Of a DNA stretch of 64,000 nucleotides, positions 40,190-50,900 are shown in pieces. This DNA is from Trichoderma breve. Its lineage: Eukaryota > Ascomycota > Sordariomycetes > Hypocreales > Hypocreaceae. Location of the stretch: the NCBI RefSeq assembly GCF_028502605.1, contig NC_079236.1:2294001-2358000 (forward strand), in the 5' to 3' direction. A program made the translations under genes and the position numbers. Position 1 is the stretch's first letter. Each line of letters opens with the position of its first letter. Under the pieces are notes generated by a model. It worked only from the letters and a program-made list of their open reading frames with translations, was not told the origin of the DNA and did not search any database.

Positions 40190-40554
40190 ATGGAGAAAGT
40201 AACAAGCCTAGAACAACAGCAGATGAGCACCGCCGCCGCTGCTGAAGCAGGCGAGCCACCTGTGCCAAGCGGCAACAAAGATCGAAGACTCAGTGATGAA
40301 TGGGGTTCGTTTCTAAAGCCCTCCAGTGCCACAATCATCAAATGGATAGATTTGCTGTCACAGAGCAGAGTCAAAAATCGTCGGGGGATAATATCGCTAA
40401 CGAGATCCCAGATGCTGCAAAAGTACCACCCAGTCGCTTTCAGAAGCGCAAAGGATCAATATATGCCACGCCTGGCTCTCGCGATGGCCACGTTGATAAG
40501 AACTATGCTGAAAAGTATCATGCTAAGATTGCCGAGATGAAAGGTGGCAAATAA
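40190..40554 (+). CDS. Small conserved fungal protein of unknown function (85 aa, one intron)
   Basis: Exon 1 is 40,190-40,304 and exon 2 is 40,412-40,554. The 107-bp intron begins GTTCGT, has a GCTAAC branch point and ends CCAG. Splicing yields an 85-residue, lysine-rich protein with an alanine-rich N-terminus and a C-terminal core that reads DEWDAAKVPPSRFQKRKGSI followed by YATPGSRDGHVDKNYAEKY. I recall a closely similar short core in many Sordariomycete hypothetical proteins, but know of no assigned function. There is no signal peptide or membrane segment. It is the first gene next to the AT block and converges on SYF1, 144 bp away. The joined frame across the intron is the main evidence that the gene is real. 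Confidence 0.82.
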
Positions 40555-40698
40555 TTTGCCTTGCAGTTCATAGATGGTCGTCGGTTCATAGCAAGCAAAG
40601 AGTTGAAGCCGTGGAGTTTTGGAAGCAAGCTTAATAAATCTATTATTCACGTAAACATCCTAGCAAAACTCCTTTCCGAATGTGGCTTTTTTATATAC

Positions 40699-43255
40699 TT
40701 AGTCGTCGAGATTGTCTATATCAATAGCATCTGGATTAGATGGCTGAACATCCTGTGCCCTATGCATTTCCTTGGGCGCCGTGCTGGCAGACACGAAGCC
40801 GTGTAACGTTGAGGATTGCTTTTCCAGAGCTGCGATGGGATCTGTACTCTCCACACCTGGTGAGCCCTCGGGTTTCTGTAGGCTGCGTGCCAGAGCTTGT
40901 GATGCGATGAAGTTGACATCAGTGTTGTATTTTGCCTGGACGCTGCGCTTGATTCGTAGCATTTCTTTAAATGTATCCTCGTTGCCATGCTGGACTTCAA
41001 ATTGTTCCCACTTGGTCCAAAAGTCAACGTTTGTTCGAGGGTCACAGAACTGCGACGCATGTCCATATATAGCCCTTGCCCGATCAATCTCACCCAGTCG
41101 TTTCTCCATATCCGCGAATTTGAGACACATTTCTTTCGCTTCGCTGTCAGGGAGAGCTGTGATGGCTCGTTCGTAAATGGGTCTTGTTGATGGTAGACCG
41201 AAGTTAGAAGCCGACTTGGTTATGTAGAAGTTGAACATGTCGGCCCGATCTTCATCAGAAACTGCACGTGTTGCTCTCTCGTAGATCCGCATTGCATGGC
41301 GTGCGAGGCCACGCTCCTCCTCCAAATTTCCATACATCAGATAAATAGTCTTGGCAAATTTGGGCGGGCAATCCTCAACTGCCTGCTCGAAGAGGTCCCG
41401 CAATCTCTCGATCCCGATCTTCCTGTCGACAGCTTTTGTAAGGTACAGGTTCCATAGCTCAAAAGCCACTGGGTAGCTGAAGAGATCCAGACCACGCTCG
41501 AAAATCTTGAATGACTCCTCGTAATATTTATGCTCCTCCAGGAGATTGGCATAATTCACAACGGTTTGAGGAGTTGCGATCCTGAGTTCGAAGATGCGCT
41601 CATATACCTTTTTCACTTCATCCAAAGTTGAAACGCTTTCCACCAGGTCCACGTAGAAACTCCAAAGTTTCCAGCTCTTGTGTACTCGCTGTTGAGGAGA
41701 CAAAGCTTCATCAAAATAGTCGACGTTGGACCTCTTCGGCGCTTGAATAGCCTTAGCCATAACCCGAACAGCATCGTCAAAATTCTCATTCCGAAGTTCC
41801 ATCTCAGCCCATTCGATCCACATATCAGCTAGCTCTGCTACTGATTTGAACGGAACTTTAACGGCCTTTTCCATGATGATACGAGCATTTCTAATATCCC
41901 CACCCCGCTCGTAGAACTTGGCATAGTTAGCCCACAGTTGGTGAAATGGACCTACAGCCCTCTTTGGATTGATCGTCGTAATCGCGTCGGTGTAGGTCTG
42001 CACAACTTCAACCTTCTTATCGCCCCAGAGAGCAACTCGCTTCTCCCACTCCGGTACATTGTTAGGGTTCTGTCGGAGTAGGACGTCGTTAAGAAGAAAC
42101 GGACGACGGTCCATTAGATTCTCGAATCGCATCATCCGTATGTCAAGCTCCAAGTCTGATTCTTCACTCTCAATACCTTTCCCGGCTCGGGACGCCGAGG
42201 CATCCATCAAGGCGCCAATAATGGACTCCTCGAATTCAGCATAGGCATCAAATATGAGAGTGAAGTCTCGGACTGTCATGACGGTTGTGATGCCTTCTTC
42301 AAAAACGTCACGGGCTCGCTCAAAGCTCCCTCTCCTAATCCAATATGTGGCAAGCCCAACCCAAAGCTTTCCTCTTTGATCACCAAACCGAACTATGCCA
42401 GATCTGATGATACCCTCTACATCAATTCCATTTTCATAGCTTGTTTCGACCTCAGGGGCGTGTTCCACGAGCATTTCGACCATCTCGCTCCAGAGCTCAT
42501 AGTGTCCCTTTCCTCGCTTGCTTGAGAACCGTGTATCGTTCAGAATGTCTATGTATCGTTTTGCTGCTTCAGTATACCCACCTCGTAGAACAAGCAGCTC
42601 GATGAGGTCCTCGGCGTCTTCCGGATGAACTTGCATATATCTTCGCCATGTTTTGACGGCGGTTTCTCCAGAAGCTGCGTTGGCAAAGGAAAGATATAGT
42701 GACCATATACGATTGTGCTGCGTAATTGGTAGTGCTCGAAGGGCTCGGTCAAATGTCCGTCGACTGAGTGTGACCACAGGCTGCTTCATTAGAAACTTGA
42801 GATACATTTCCCATATCGACGGCATCTTATGTAAGAGAATCAAAGACCTCTCAAATAGAGCGTTGACTTTTCGATATTCGGCAGCATGGATTGCTGGGTT
42901 GAGCTTTGAAATATGTTTCACGCGAAATGAAAGATACTGCCACCAAGTCAGCAACGAGGCCACGATACGTTGATGCCTTGACTAACGAGTTTCCACAGCT
43001 TGTATGATCGCGGTAGCTTAACACAAGCACGCTCCATCACAAAAGCTCGCTCTAGGACGCTTCCATGGCGAGTCTTGAAATCGATATACTCAAGCCATGG
43101 TTTCACACGTGTAGGATCGCGGAGGATGTCTTGTTCGTAAACGGAATCTTCATTCGACTATAGATAGAATTAGAAAATGAATCGGAGAAACGCATTGCCT
43201 CTCGAGAACTCACAACAAGATAAAGCTCCGAAGGTGTGTGCTGGAGTTCCGCCAT
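40699..43255 (-). CDS. SYF1: Pre-mRNA-splicing factor SYF1 (HAT-repeat protein, 816 aa)
   Basis: SYF1 (XAB2 in animals) is a scaffold of the Prp19-associated complex that joins the spliceosome for catalytic activation. Three exons: 43,214-43,255 (MAELQHTPSELYLV), 42,987-43,157 and 40,699-42,936. Introns are 56 bp (GTGAGT...CTATAG) and 50 bp (GTTAGT...GGCAG, branch CTGAC). The protein is almost entirely HAT repeats, with the conserved segments LPRSYKLWKLYLSFRVKH, FERSLILLHKMPSIWEMYLK and ITQHNRIWSLYLSFA, and ends in an acidic tail (DIDNLDD). At 816 residues it matches the family. The short first exon is needed to recover the N-terminal SELYL and DILRDP motifs. It is divergent from VMA8 across 448 bp. 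A GA-rich run lies immediately upstream of the ATG. Confidence 0.97.
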
Positions 43256-43703
43256 GGTCGCTCTCTCTTCTCTCTCGCTCTCTCTCTCTGCCAAGAGTTT
43301 GGAGAGGCTGCTGCGATACCGGTGTTTGTCGCAATTATGCAGTGTGGCCCATGGTTATAATTTTGGTATCGTAGGGAAACCGGTGCCGGGGGATTAGCAC
43401 ATAGAACGCGACGGTGGCATTTGAGTCTGATATCGCGACAGAAATATTTAGGCTTGTCACGATAAAGAAGGTACCTGGGTGCTTAGCGTAAATGGCAGGT
43501 GGAAGATACCCGGTTATAGTGATATTGACTTTAGAGGGACAAGCGCTGCTCCAGCCGTGCTACCTCATTAGGTAGGTTAGCAGTCATGGGCAGCTACATA
43601 TCAAGCACTAAGCACGCAACTTGTCGAAACATCCCCGAGTGACATACAACAAAGAAAATCATCGGAACAGTTACCTTCAGAACATCAGATCAGTTTCGCA
43701 AAT
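43256..43703. promoter_or_regulatory. Divergent promoter between SYF1 and VMA8
   Basis: This 448-bp spacer contains a CT-rich tract (43,258-43,292), which becomes a GA-rich 5' leader on the SYF1 strand. A GGTAGGTTAGCAG segment lies near 43,571. No TATA box is obvious for either gene, which fits two constitutive housekeeping genes. Confidence 0.5.
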
Positions 43704-44787
43704 ATGTCTGGCGCTGCAGTAAGTCCTGGCGTGTGTCCTCTATTTACTCTACAGCAATTAACTCGACATCCTACTGTCCATTAGGATCGCGAAGCCGTCT
43801 TCCCTACTCGGCAATCGCTCGGCATCATGAAGGCCAAGCTCAAGGGAGCTGAGACTGGTCACAGCCTGTTGAAAAGGAAAAGTGAGGCACTTACAAAGTA
43901 GGAAGATAATGCCGATATGACATGTTTTTTTATGTTGCTGCAGCTAACTGGAGCTATAACAGACGTTTCCGAGGTCAGCTATTGTCAAGTCGCCGACGTC
44001 TTCACCATATGAACTAACATTGCTCTAGAAATAACTCGAAGAATTGATGAGGCCAAGCGAAAGATGGGACGCGTCATGCAAATTGCGGCATTTTCACTGG
44101 CCGAAGTCAGTTATGCTGTTGGCGGCGACATCGGATACCAAGTCCAGGAATCCGCCAAATCAGCTCGATTTCGAATCCGCACAAAGCAAGATAACGTCTC
44201 AGGTGTTCTCCTACCAGCATTTGAGAGTTACTTGACAGAGGGCAACAATGACTTTGGACTTACTGGGTTGGGTAAAGGTGGACAGCAAGTTCAGCGATGC
44301 AGAGAAACATATGCACGTGCTGTCGAAGCCTTGGTAGAGCTAGCAAGCCTACAAACTGCCTTTGTCATATTAGATGAGGTCATCAAGGTTGTCAATCGAA
44401 GAGGTTCGCGTCCCACCATAGTGCTCTACTGAGTCACAATGACTAATTCCATCTAGTGAACGCAATTGAGCACGTTATTATTCCCCGGACGGAAAACACC
44501 ATCAAATACATCAATTCTGAACTAGACGAGCTGGACCGTGAGGAATTCTACCGCTTGAAGAAGGTCAGTACAGGTACACAAGACTTATCATCTTCTGGAG
44601 TGATCACTAATGCTGTTGGTCTTTTTTAAAGGTCGCCAACAAGAAACAGCGAGATAATGCCGCCGCCGATGCCGAGATGAAAGCCAGGAGAGAAGCAATG
44701 GAGAAGAACGAATCAGGTGCTTCGAAGCAAGATTCCGGTCCGGCAGATATTCTAGCCGCGGAGGATGACGACGACGTGATTTTTTAA
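43704..44787 (+). CDS. VMA8: V-type proton ATPase subunit D (258 aa, six exons)
   Basis: Subunit D is the central rotor shaft of the V1 sector of the vacuolar proton pump, coupling ATP hydrolysis to proton transport. Exons: 43,704-43,718, 43,785-43,897, 43,963-43,973, 44,029-44,403, 44,457-44,563 and 44,632-44,787. The third exon is only 11 bp but is required: it joins TK to REITRRIDEAKRKMGR. The product begins MSGAADREAVFPTRQSLGIM, has the conserved KLKGAETGHSLLKRKSEAL helix and the IEHVIIPRTENTIKYINSEL segment, and ends in an acidic DDDDVIF tail. Its length and both long coiled-coil helices match fungal Vma8. Its 3' end lies 152 bp from the convergent U1A gene. Confidence 0.98.
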
Positions 44788-44939
44788 ATGCTGGGCTCAT
44801 GGGCTATCCTATATCGAGGGCCCCTCGACAATTGTTTTCTTCTTGTTATTTGTCCTTTGTAATCGTAGATGATGAACACCCCATACCACAGCAGTATATG
44901 CCGAAACGCAAACGCCCTTATATTAATAGTCTACACATA

Positions 44940-45779
44940 TCATTGACGCTGGTATGTAACCTTGATGGGTTTATCCCCTAAAGCCATGCCAGCAGTATTT
45001 TCCTTGGCTGTGATAGCCCCCTGTTCATTCTCATATTCAACAAAAGCGATTCCACGTCGACCTGGAACCAATCTAATTTCCCGGAAACCATCAAACCGGC
45101 CAAAGACGGCATTGAGGGCATCAATATCGTACTCATCGGGGACGTTTTGTATGAAGAGGATCTTATTCGGAGGCAAGTATTCGTCGGGTACAACAGCTGA
45201 AGCTGGAGCACTTGTAGATTTCAGCCCCAGCGGCTTGGCCGATTTCGATGGTCGAGCTTCGGGTGCGCCAGCAGCAGCCCTCTTGAGATGTCTTTGTTCG
45301 TCTGCTGCCTCGAGGGCCTTGCGCTTGTCTGTAGAAGTGTGAGTACTGAGGACGCCATCTGGGCTATTCAACCTTGTCTTACCCTTTTCTGCCTGCCTGT
45401 GCCGTTTATGGGCTTCAAATTCGTCGGTATTGCCATTCATCTCGACTGTTTTGTCGCTCTGCATTCGCGCCATGGCGACCCTCATGGGCTTGCCAAAGAG
45501 CTCGAACCCCTCGACCTCTTCGATGGCATTGTGGGCGGCACTGGGCTGGTCAAACACGATAAATGCCTGTCCTTTAGCCTTGAGGTTTCTTTTGGCCACG
45601 ATATCAACTACATTGCCGAACTCGGAAAAGATAGTCTTCAATGCTTCGGCAAGCACTTCGGGCTTCACCCGCTCTTCCAGGTTCTGTACGTAGACACTGC
45701 GAGAATATCAGCTCGCTGCTATGTGTGACGCGTCGCGGTGCAATGACACGTACGTAGATATAGGCATATCGGACGCCAT
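44940..45779 (-). CDS. U1A/U2B''-type snRNP protein with two RRMs (260 aa)
   Basis: This protein family binds the stem-loops of U1 and/or U2 snRNA in the spliceosome. Exon 1 is 45,754-45,779 (MASDMPIST, donor GTACGT) and exon 2 is 44,940-45,696, separated by a 57-bp intron. RRM1 covers about residues 10-88 with RNP2 VYVQNL and RNP1 KGQAFIVF. A charged, alanine-rich linker follows. RRM2 covers about residues 186-260 with ILFIQNVP and RRGIAFVEYE. Two RRMs joined by such a linker are typical of U1A and U2B''. Fungi often carry a single such protein, and which snRNA it binds cannot be told from sequence alone. The first ATG in good context, followed by RNP2, fixes the start. Confidence 0.92.
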
Positions 45780-47967
45780 CCTCCTAGCCTAGTGTTGACG
45801 ATGAAGCCATCAACATGGGAGACGTTTGATGTTGCATCAAGCACGTTGCACAAACTTACAAGGGTGCGCGCAGAAAGCTAAGGTGCACTTGGAGCGTAAC
45901 GCTTTGGTAAAATTATCCAAGCCACCTTTATTAGTGCTCCTAAAGCTACATACGGGTACGAATATCTTTTTTTTTTTTGGAATTCAGTAAAACAGCCCAA
46001 AAGAAATATCAATATAGATTCAAATATTTGCCTGGTAATTAATAGCGATATAGCTAAATCTTTATGTATTTATATATTTAATAGGCTAGCCAGAATATCT
46101 TGGAACTCATACACTTGGAGATGCAAGTAGTACCAATGGCATTAGCTCAGTCAGTGGAGAGACTTAGAAGTACCTCCTGCCTGATACTAGATTATGCATT
46201 TTTAGGTTTCTGATAGGTACCTACCTAGTACCTACCTAGTGCTATCTCTATAATCTTTATCCAGTTCCCTCTGGTTCTCATCGGCGCTAGGAAATACCAT
46301 AATTGGACGCTAAAACCCGTGCACCGACTTACACGACTCTGTAGATCACTAACCTGGAGCACCATATCATGAGGTGAGTGCCCTTGGCTTCAAGTGAACC
46401 AAGACAGAAATTCGCTGTTCTGACGATCAAAGAAATTACTGCAGATCAGGATCTTTCCGAGTGGAGTACCATACATGCCCTTTTACATCCCGTCTCTCGG
46501 TAAGATACTAGTACAGATGGAGATATCCAAGTTATGGAGGGAGAAAGCGTCTCTCCCTTCTCAAGTAGATGCTCCCATGTATTTGGACAACCCCAAGTCA
46601 TGGGTTGATCTCAGCTCGAAGGCGCGTGGCTCTGAACTGCCACTTCTATTCTTTTTTTTTTTTCCCAACTGGCATGGATCGCCGGAGCCGCCAAGGAGGT
46701 AAGCTGTCACAGCAAGGAACATATCATCCCCTAGGTCCTCACTCGGCGACTTCTGAAGCATTGGAGCCAACCTCAATACCACCATAGCGGAACGCTACAC
46801 GTATCAAACATTCCTTCTTATCAAACTATTTCGCCGGATAACCTGACGAGTGCGGGTCTGCGTTCCGATTGTCCGGGCCGGCCTCATTAAAATGACGTGC
46901 CGTCGTAAGTAAGTTGCAAGCACTCTCATCGGCTCATCTTGCTGACAAAAAAAAAAAAGAAGAAGACTGCAAATACTTGTTTTTCATGGCAAGATACTTT
47001 GAGTTGCCGGGGCCTCATTCAGCATACCTCATTAATCATGAATTTCTGGCCTGGCAGAAGATGCGGAAGAGCGCTCCCTTCCGACCGGGTCTATGCTGAT
47101 GATGGTTGCAACTCTGTGTTTGCCGGCTCTTCCATCCACGGCATCTGATTGTCCAGGAGCTATCTATCTGGTCCTAGACATCAATGTCTTATACCAGATA
47201 GGCAATTTGGCCCAAGAATCCGCTTAGTCGATGAAGTCTGTCATTCGTTCGCAGGTCCCAGCCTTCGGGATCGGCACCTACACCATCATTTGTCAAACAA
47301 TCGGCTCCCAGATGTGAGATCCTCAGCGTGGTATCGCACATCCCATTCTTCCGTATGGCAGCAAAAGAAGGGCTCCTTCCTAAACAAGCATTCGATTATC
47401 GGAAATTGCACCGATTGAAGGTATCACGATGTCCAAAAATGAATGAAGCCTATCAGCACTTTATAATTCGCAATCATCGGGATTTGAGCGATCGGTCTCC
47501 AGATGTGCAACCTTGTACGTGATTAGCCATGGTATACGCCATTTGGGAAATCGATGATGGTCTCATCGATTGTGAATTCTCAGCACCTGGGATCGGCCCC
47601 TAGATGTGTAGCCTTGAGCGTGGTGTCTTACATGCCATTCTCATACATCGCGATGGAGTTACGTGTGGCTACAAAAGACTGGGGGCTCCTCTACTGCAAC
47701 TGGTATGTGTGGTCTTTGAGATGGCCATTATGATCTTCAATTGATCGTCCATCTTTCTGGGTGGCTATCTCGATTGTAGCCAGTTGATCATCAATGCTTT
47801 CCATATATTTGATATCGAAGCTCCCGCTGCTTCACGAATCTCCCTGATATGCCTTCCATGAGTTACAGCCCTTTGATCAGACGTTAACAGCCAGACCTAG
47901 CAATTTCACCACGCAATTGCATGTGGAGTTAAGGCTTGTTGTCGCCAGATAAAGTTCCTTACTTGAG
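45780..47967. other. Gene-free 2.2-kb stretch upstream of the NRPS-like gene
   Basis: No convincing gene: the frames are short, overlapping and unconserved in style. It holds T runs at 45,968-45,979 and 46,652-46,664, an A run near 46,949-46,959 and a GTACCTACCTA direct repeat at 46,217-46,239. It also holds three diverged copies of a segment (listed separately). It is the promoter region of the NRPS-like gene, and its length stands out against the 50-450 bp spacing of the neighbours, suggesting an extended regulatory region or a dead repeat. Confidence 0.6.
47302..47690. repeat. Three diverged copies of a ~65-95-bp segment
   Basis: Copies start at 47,302, 47,493 and 47,594. Each has CGGYYCCYAGATGTG, then a CCTT/CCTC-rAGCGTGGT-like stretch and a CATNCCATTCT-like stretch. 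Copies 1 and 3 also share a following GCAAAAGA/GCTACAAAAGA...GGGCTCCT segment. They may be the remains of a repeat-rich gene or of a minisatellite. Confidence 0.6.
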
Positions 47968-50900
47968 ATGGACTCTCCACACTCCCTCTCGAAGCTCGCA
48001 GCTTTGCTTGAGAGCTTTTACTCTATATCAATATCAGAAATCAGCACCAGTGAAGGATTCCAGAATCTCCTACGCTCTGATATTGATAAGGAACTAATCT
48101 TGGAGGCAATACCAAACACTCCAAGCCCCTCCCATCGTCCACTCGCTTTACTACACCTGCTGTTAAGCGAGTTGCCGGGATCATGGCCGACATTCCCTCT
48201 CATCAGAAGCTACACAAGGTTGTATCACTTGATGCCAGAGAATGCAAAGTCTCGCAGAGACAAGACTCTAGCACAGCTGGTTCATGATACTTTGAAACTG
48301 GTCAAAGACTCTTATAAGTCTTTCGGATCTTTTGTTGTCCCTGGCCCGCAGCCAGCTCTACGAGCAACAACACCAGGAGACCACATCACCCATGACGGCT
48401 TAAGGAAATTCATTGATACGTTTCATCTTCCAACCAGCGGGTCTGGACGGAAGCCCGTTGTCGCAATAGCTTTGCCCAATGGACCATTGTTGGCAGCCAC
48501 ATGCATCGCGGTTACTACCTATTATACTTCTGCGCCAATCAACCCTGCTGCCGGCGCTGAACAATTTCGCGCAGATGTACAGCAAGCTGGTGCTCAGTTT
48601 ATTCTGACCACAAGTGATGACTGTAATAGGCTCGGCTTGAGAGACGCTTGGGTTGCTGCAGCAGGGATTGAGGTCCTTCTGATGAAATGGGAGAGCAACG
48701 ACCGGATTGACGTCAAAGATCTCGGCGGAGCTGCTCTATTACCCCAAAAGCATAAGCCTATTCACAACAAACCAGAAGATTTTGGATTGATCCTTTTCAC
48801 CAGTGGTACATCTGGTACCAAAAAGGTGGTTCCACTGACAATCCATTCTATCATCGCCGGTATCAGCTTCGTGATAGACTCATGGGGACTGACTGCATCA
48901 GACATATGCCTGAATATGATGCCCTTGTATCATGTGTACGTGTAAATCTGAAGCTGAAAACCTATTTGTGAAGCCGTTAGCTAATAACTGTTGCAGTGGT
49001 GGCTTGGTAAGAAATATCTTTGCTCCAGTTTTCTCTGGAGGCTCAACAGTGTGCTGTCCTGCATTCGATCCCAATTTATTTTGGGATGTTGTCCAGGATA
49101 CTCCTGTTACATGGTATTATGCCTCTCCGTCAATGCATTCTGTTGTCTTGGCTGCGGCTTCGGAACGATTGGCTGCTCTGCAGCAGAGCCGTATCAGATT
49201 GGCATGCAATGCCGCAGGGGGTCTCCTGCCGTCACTGGCGTGTCGACTTCGGGACACGTTCAAATGCACAGTTCTTCCCAGCTATGGGATGACCGAGTAA
49301 GAGATGTGAAGATTCACTACTGTTTAGAATGCGTATTGACATATCAACTAGATGTATGCCTATATCAACACCGCCGCTCAATTACAAACTGGACAGAGAG
49401 GGTACGTCAGGTATCAGTACAGGACCAGAAATCTCGATTCTCGACTGGTCAGACGCATCGGTCCAAACTGGTACCGTGGGGAGAATATGTGTCCGCGGTG
49501 AACCTGTCTTCCCTGGGTACCTCAAACCAGACGGAACCCTAGATAGATCGCCATTTAGTTCAGATGGCTGGTTTGATACGGGCGATCTTGGTTATATGGA
49601 CAAAGACGGATACCTTTACATCACGGGAAGGAGCAAAGAGGTTATCAATCGAGGTGGTGAGCTCATCTCGCCGTTTGAAGTCGAGAATGCAATTATGCGC
49701 TCAGCCATGTCACCAGGATCACCACTGTATGGACGAGTCACCCAGGCCCTTGCCTTTTCCGCGTCTCACGATGTACTACAAGAAGTGGTGGCTGTGGTGT
49801 TGGTCAGTCCGCTGAACGTTCCTCGCACCGACCTGAAAACACTGCATAATTCACTGCGGTCGTCACTGCAGCAGGCGAAGTGGCCAGTACTTGTTACCTA
49901 TATGGATGATCTCCCAAAGAGGAACAACAAAGTGCTGAGGATAAAATTGAGCCAACGATGCGGGATACCAGAACTGACGGACGATATGCCGTACTTGAGC
50001 AGGCATTGGCAGGCCACATGTCCCCTCCCCGACACTGACCTGTCAGTCCCCATTGAGTCGTCGCCGTGCAGCATTGACCATGAAGCATTGTCAACTTGTC
50101 TAGAAAGTGTGGTGCCTACTGGATTCAGGCATTATTATAGGCAGCACAGTATCAGGGGCACGCTGGAAGCCTTTATCAGTCCGGTTGAAGGTAGCTCAGG
50201 GATGCTGGATTACCAGGCAGACGCATTAAAAGCCCAACTGGCCAAATGCCTTCACGGATACATGGTTCCGGAACACATACACTTTTTACCGGATCCCCTA
50301 CCCTTTGACCATTCTAGCGCGGTCGACAATGACGCGCTGGATGAACTACTTGCAAAACTGGGCGGTGGTGCCTCCTCACAGGAACTTGAAGCATCCACGC
50401 AAGGAAGGGTTAGAAAAGTCTTTGCTGATGTCTTATGCCAGCCACCGAGGGATATAGCACTTGATGTTGACTTTTTTACCCTTGGAGGGGATTCCCTAAA
50501 GGCAGGACGTCTCGCATCAGCATTGCGGTCTACATTCAACATTCCGATTCCCATCAGCCTTGTCTTCAACCAAGGAACTGTTTCTGTTATCGCCACATTT
50601 ATTGACAAAATGGCAGAGTTTGCACCAGCGGATATTGTTCATGAAGAAAAAGTTGGATGCTCAACGACCCACAGTTCTACCAATCCTGTACTTATGTTGC
50701 TTCAGCTGATCCCCCTTGCTGTCATATATCCCCTACGCCGTGCTGTCCAGTGGACTGCCTTTATCGTTGTCATGAGTTACGTGCAAAGATGGCCCACGAA
50801 TCAACATACTATAGGCCGGCTGTTTAACGTGGCGGTATCAGTCATGTTTGCAAAATTCATCATCAGAATCATATCACCCCTTTTTGGCATTGTTGCTAAG

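Noticed and set aside
46475..47522. Several overlapping 60-90 codon frames as genes
   Set aside because: They overlap on both strands, lack conserved motifs and include homopolymer runs. They fit chance frames in noncoding DNA.
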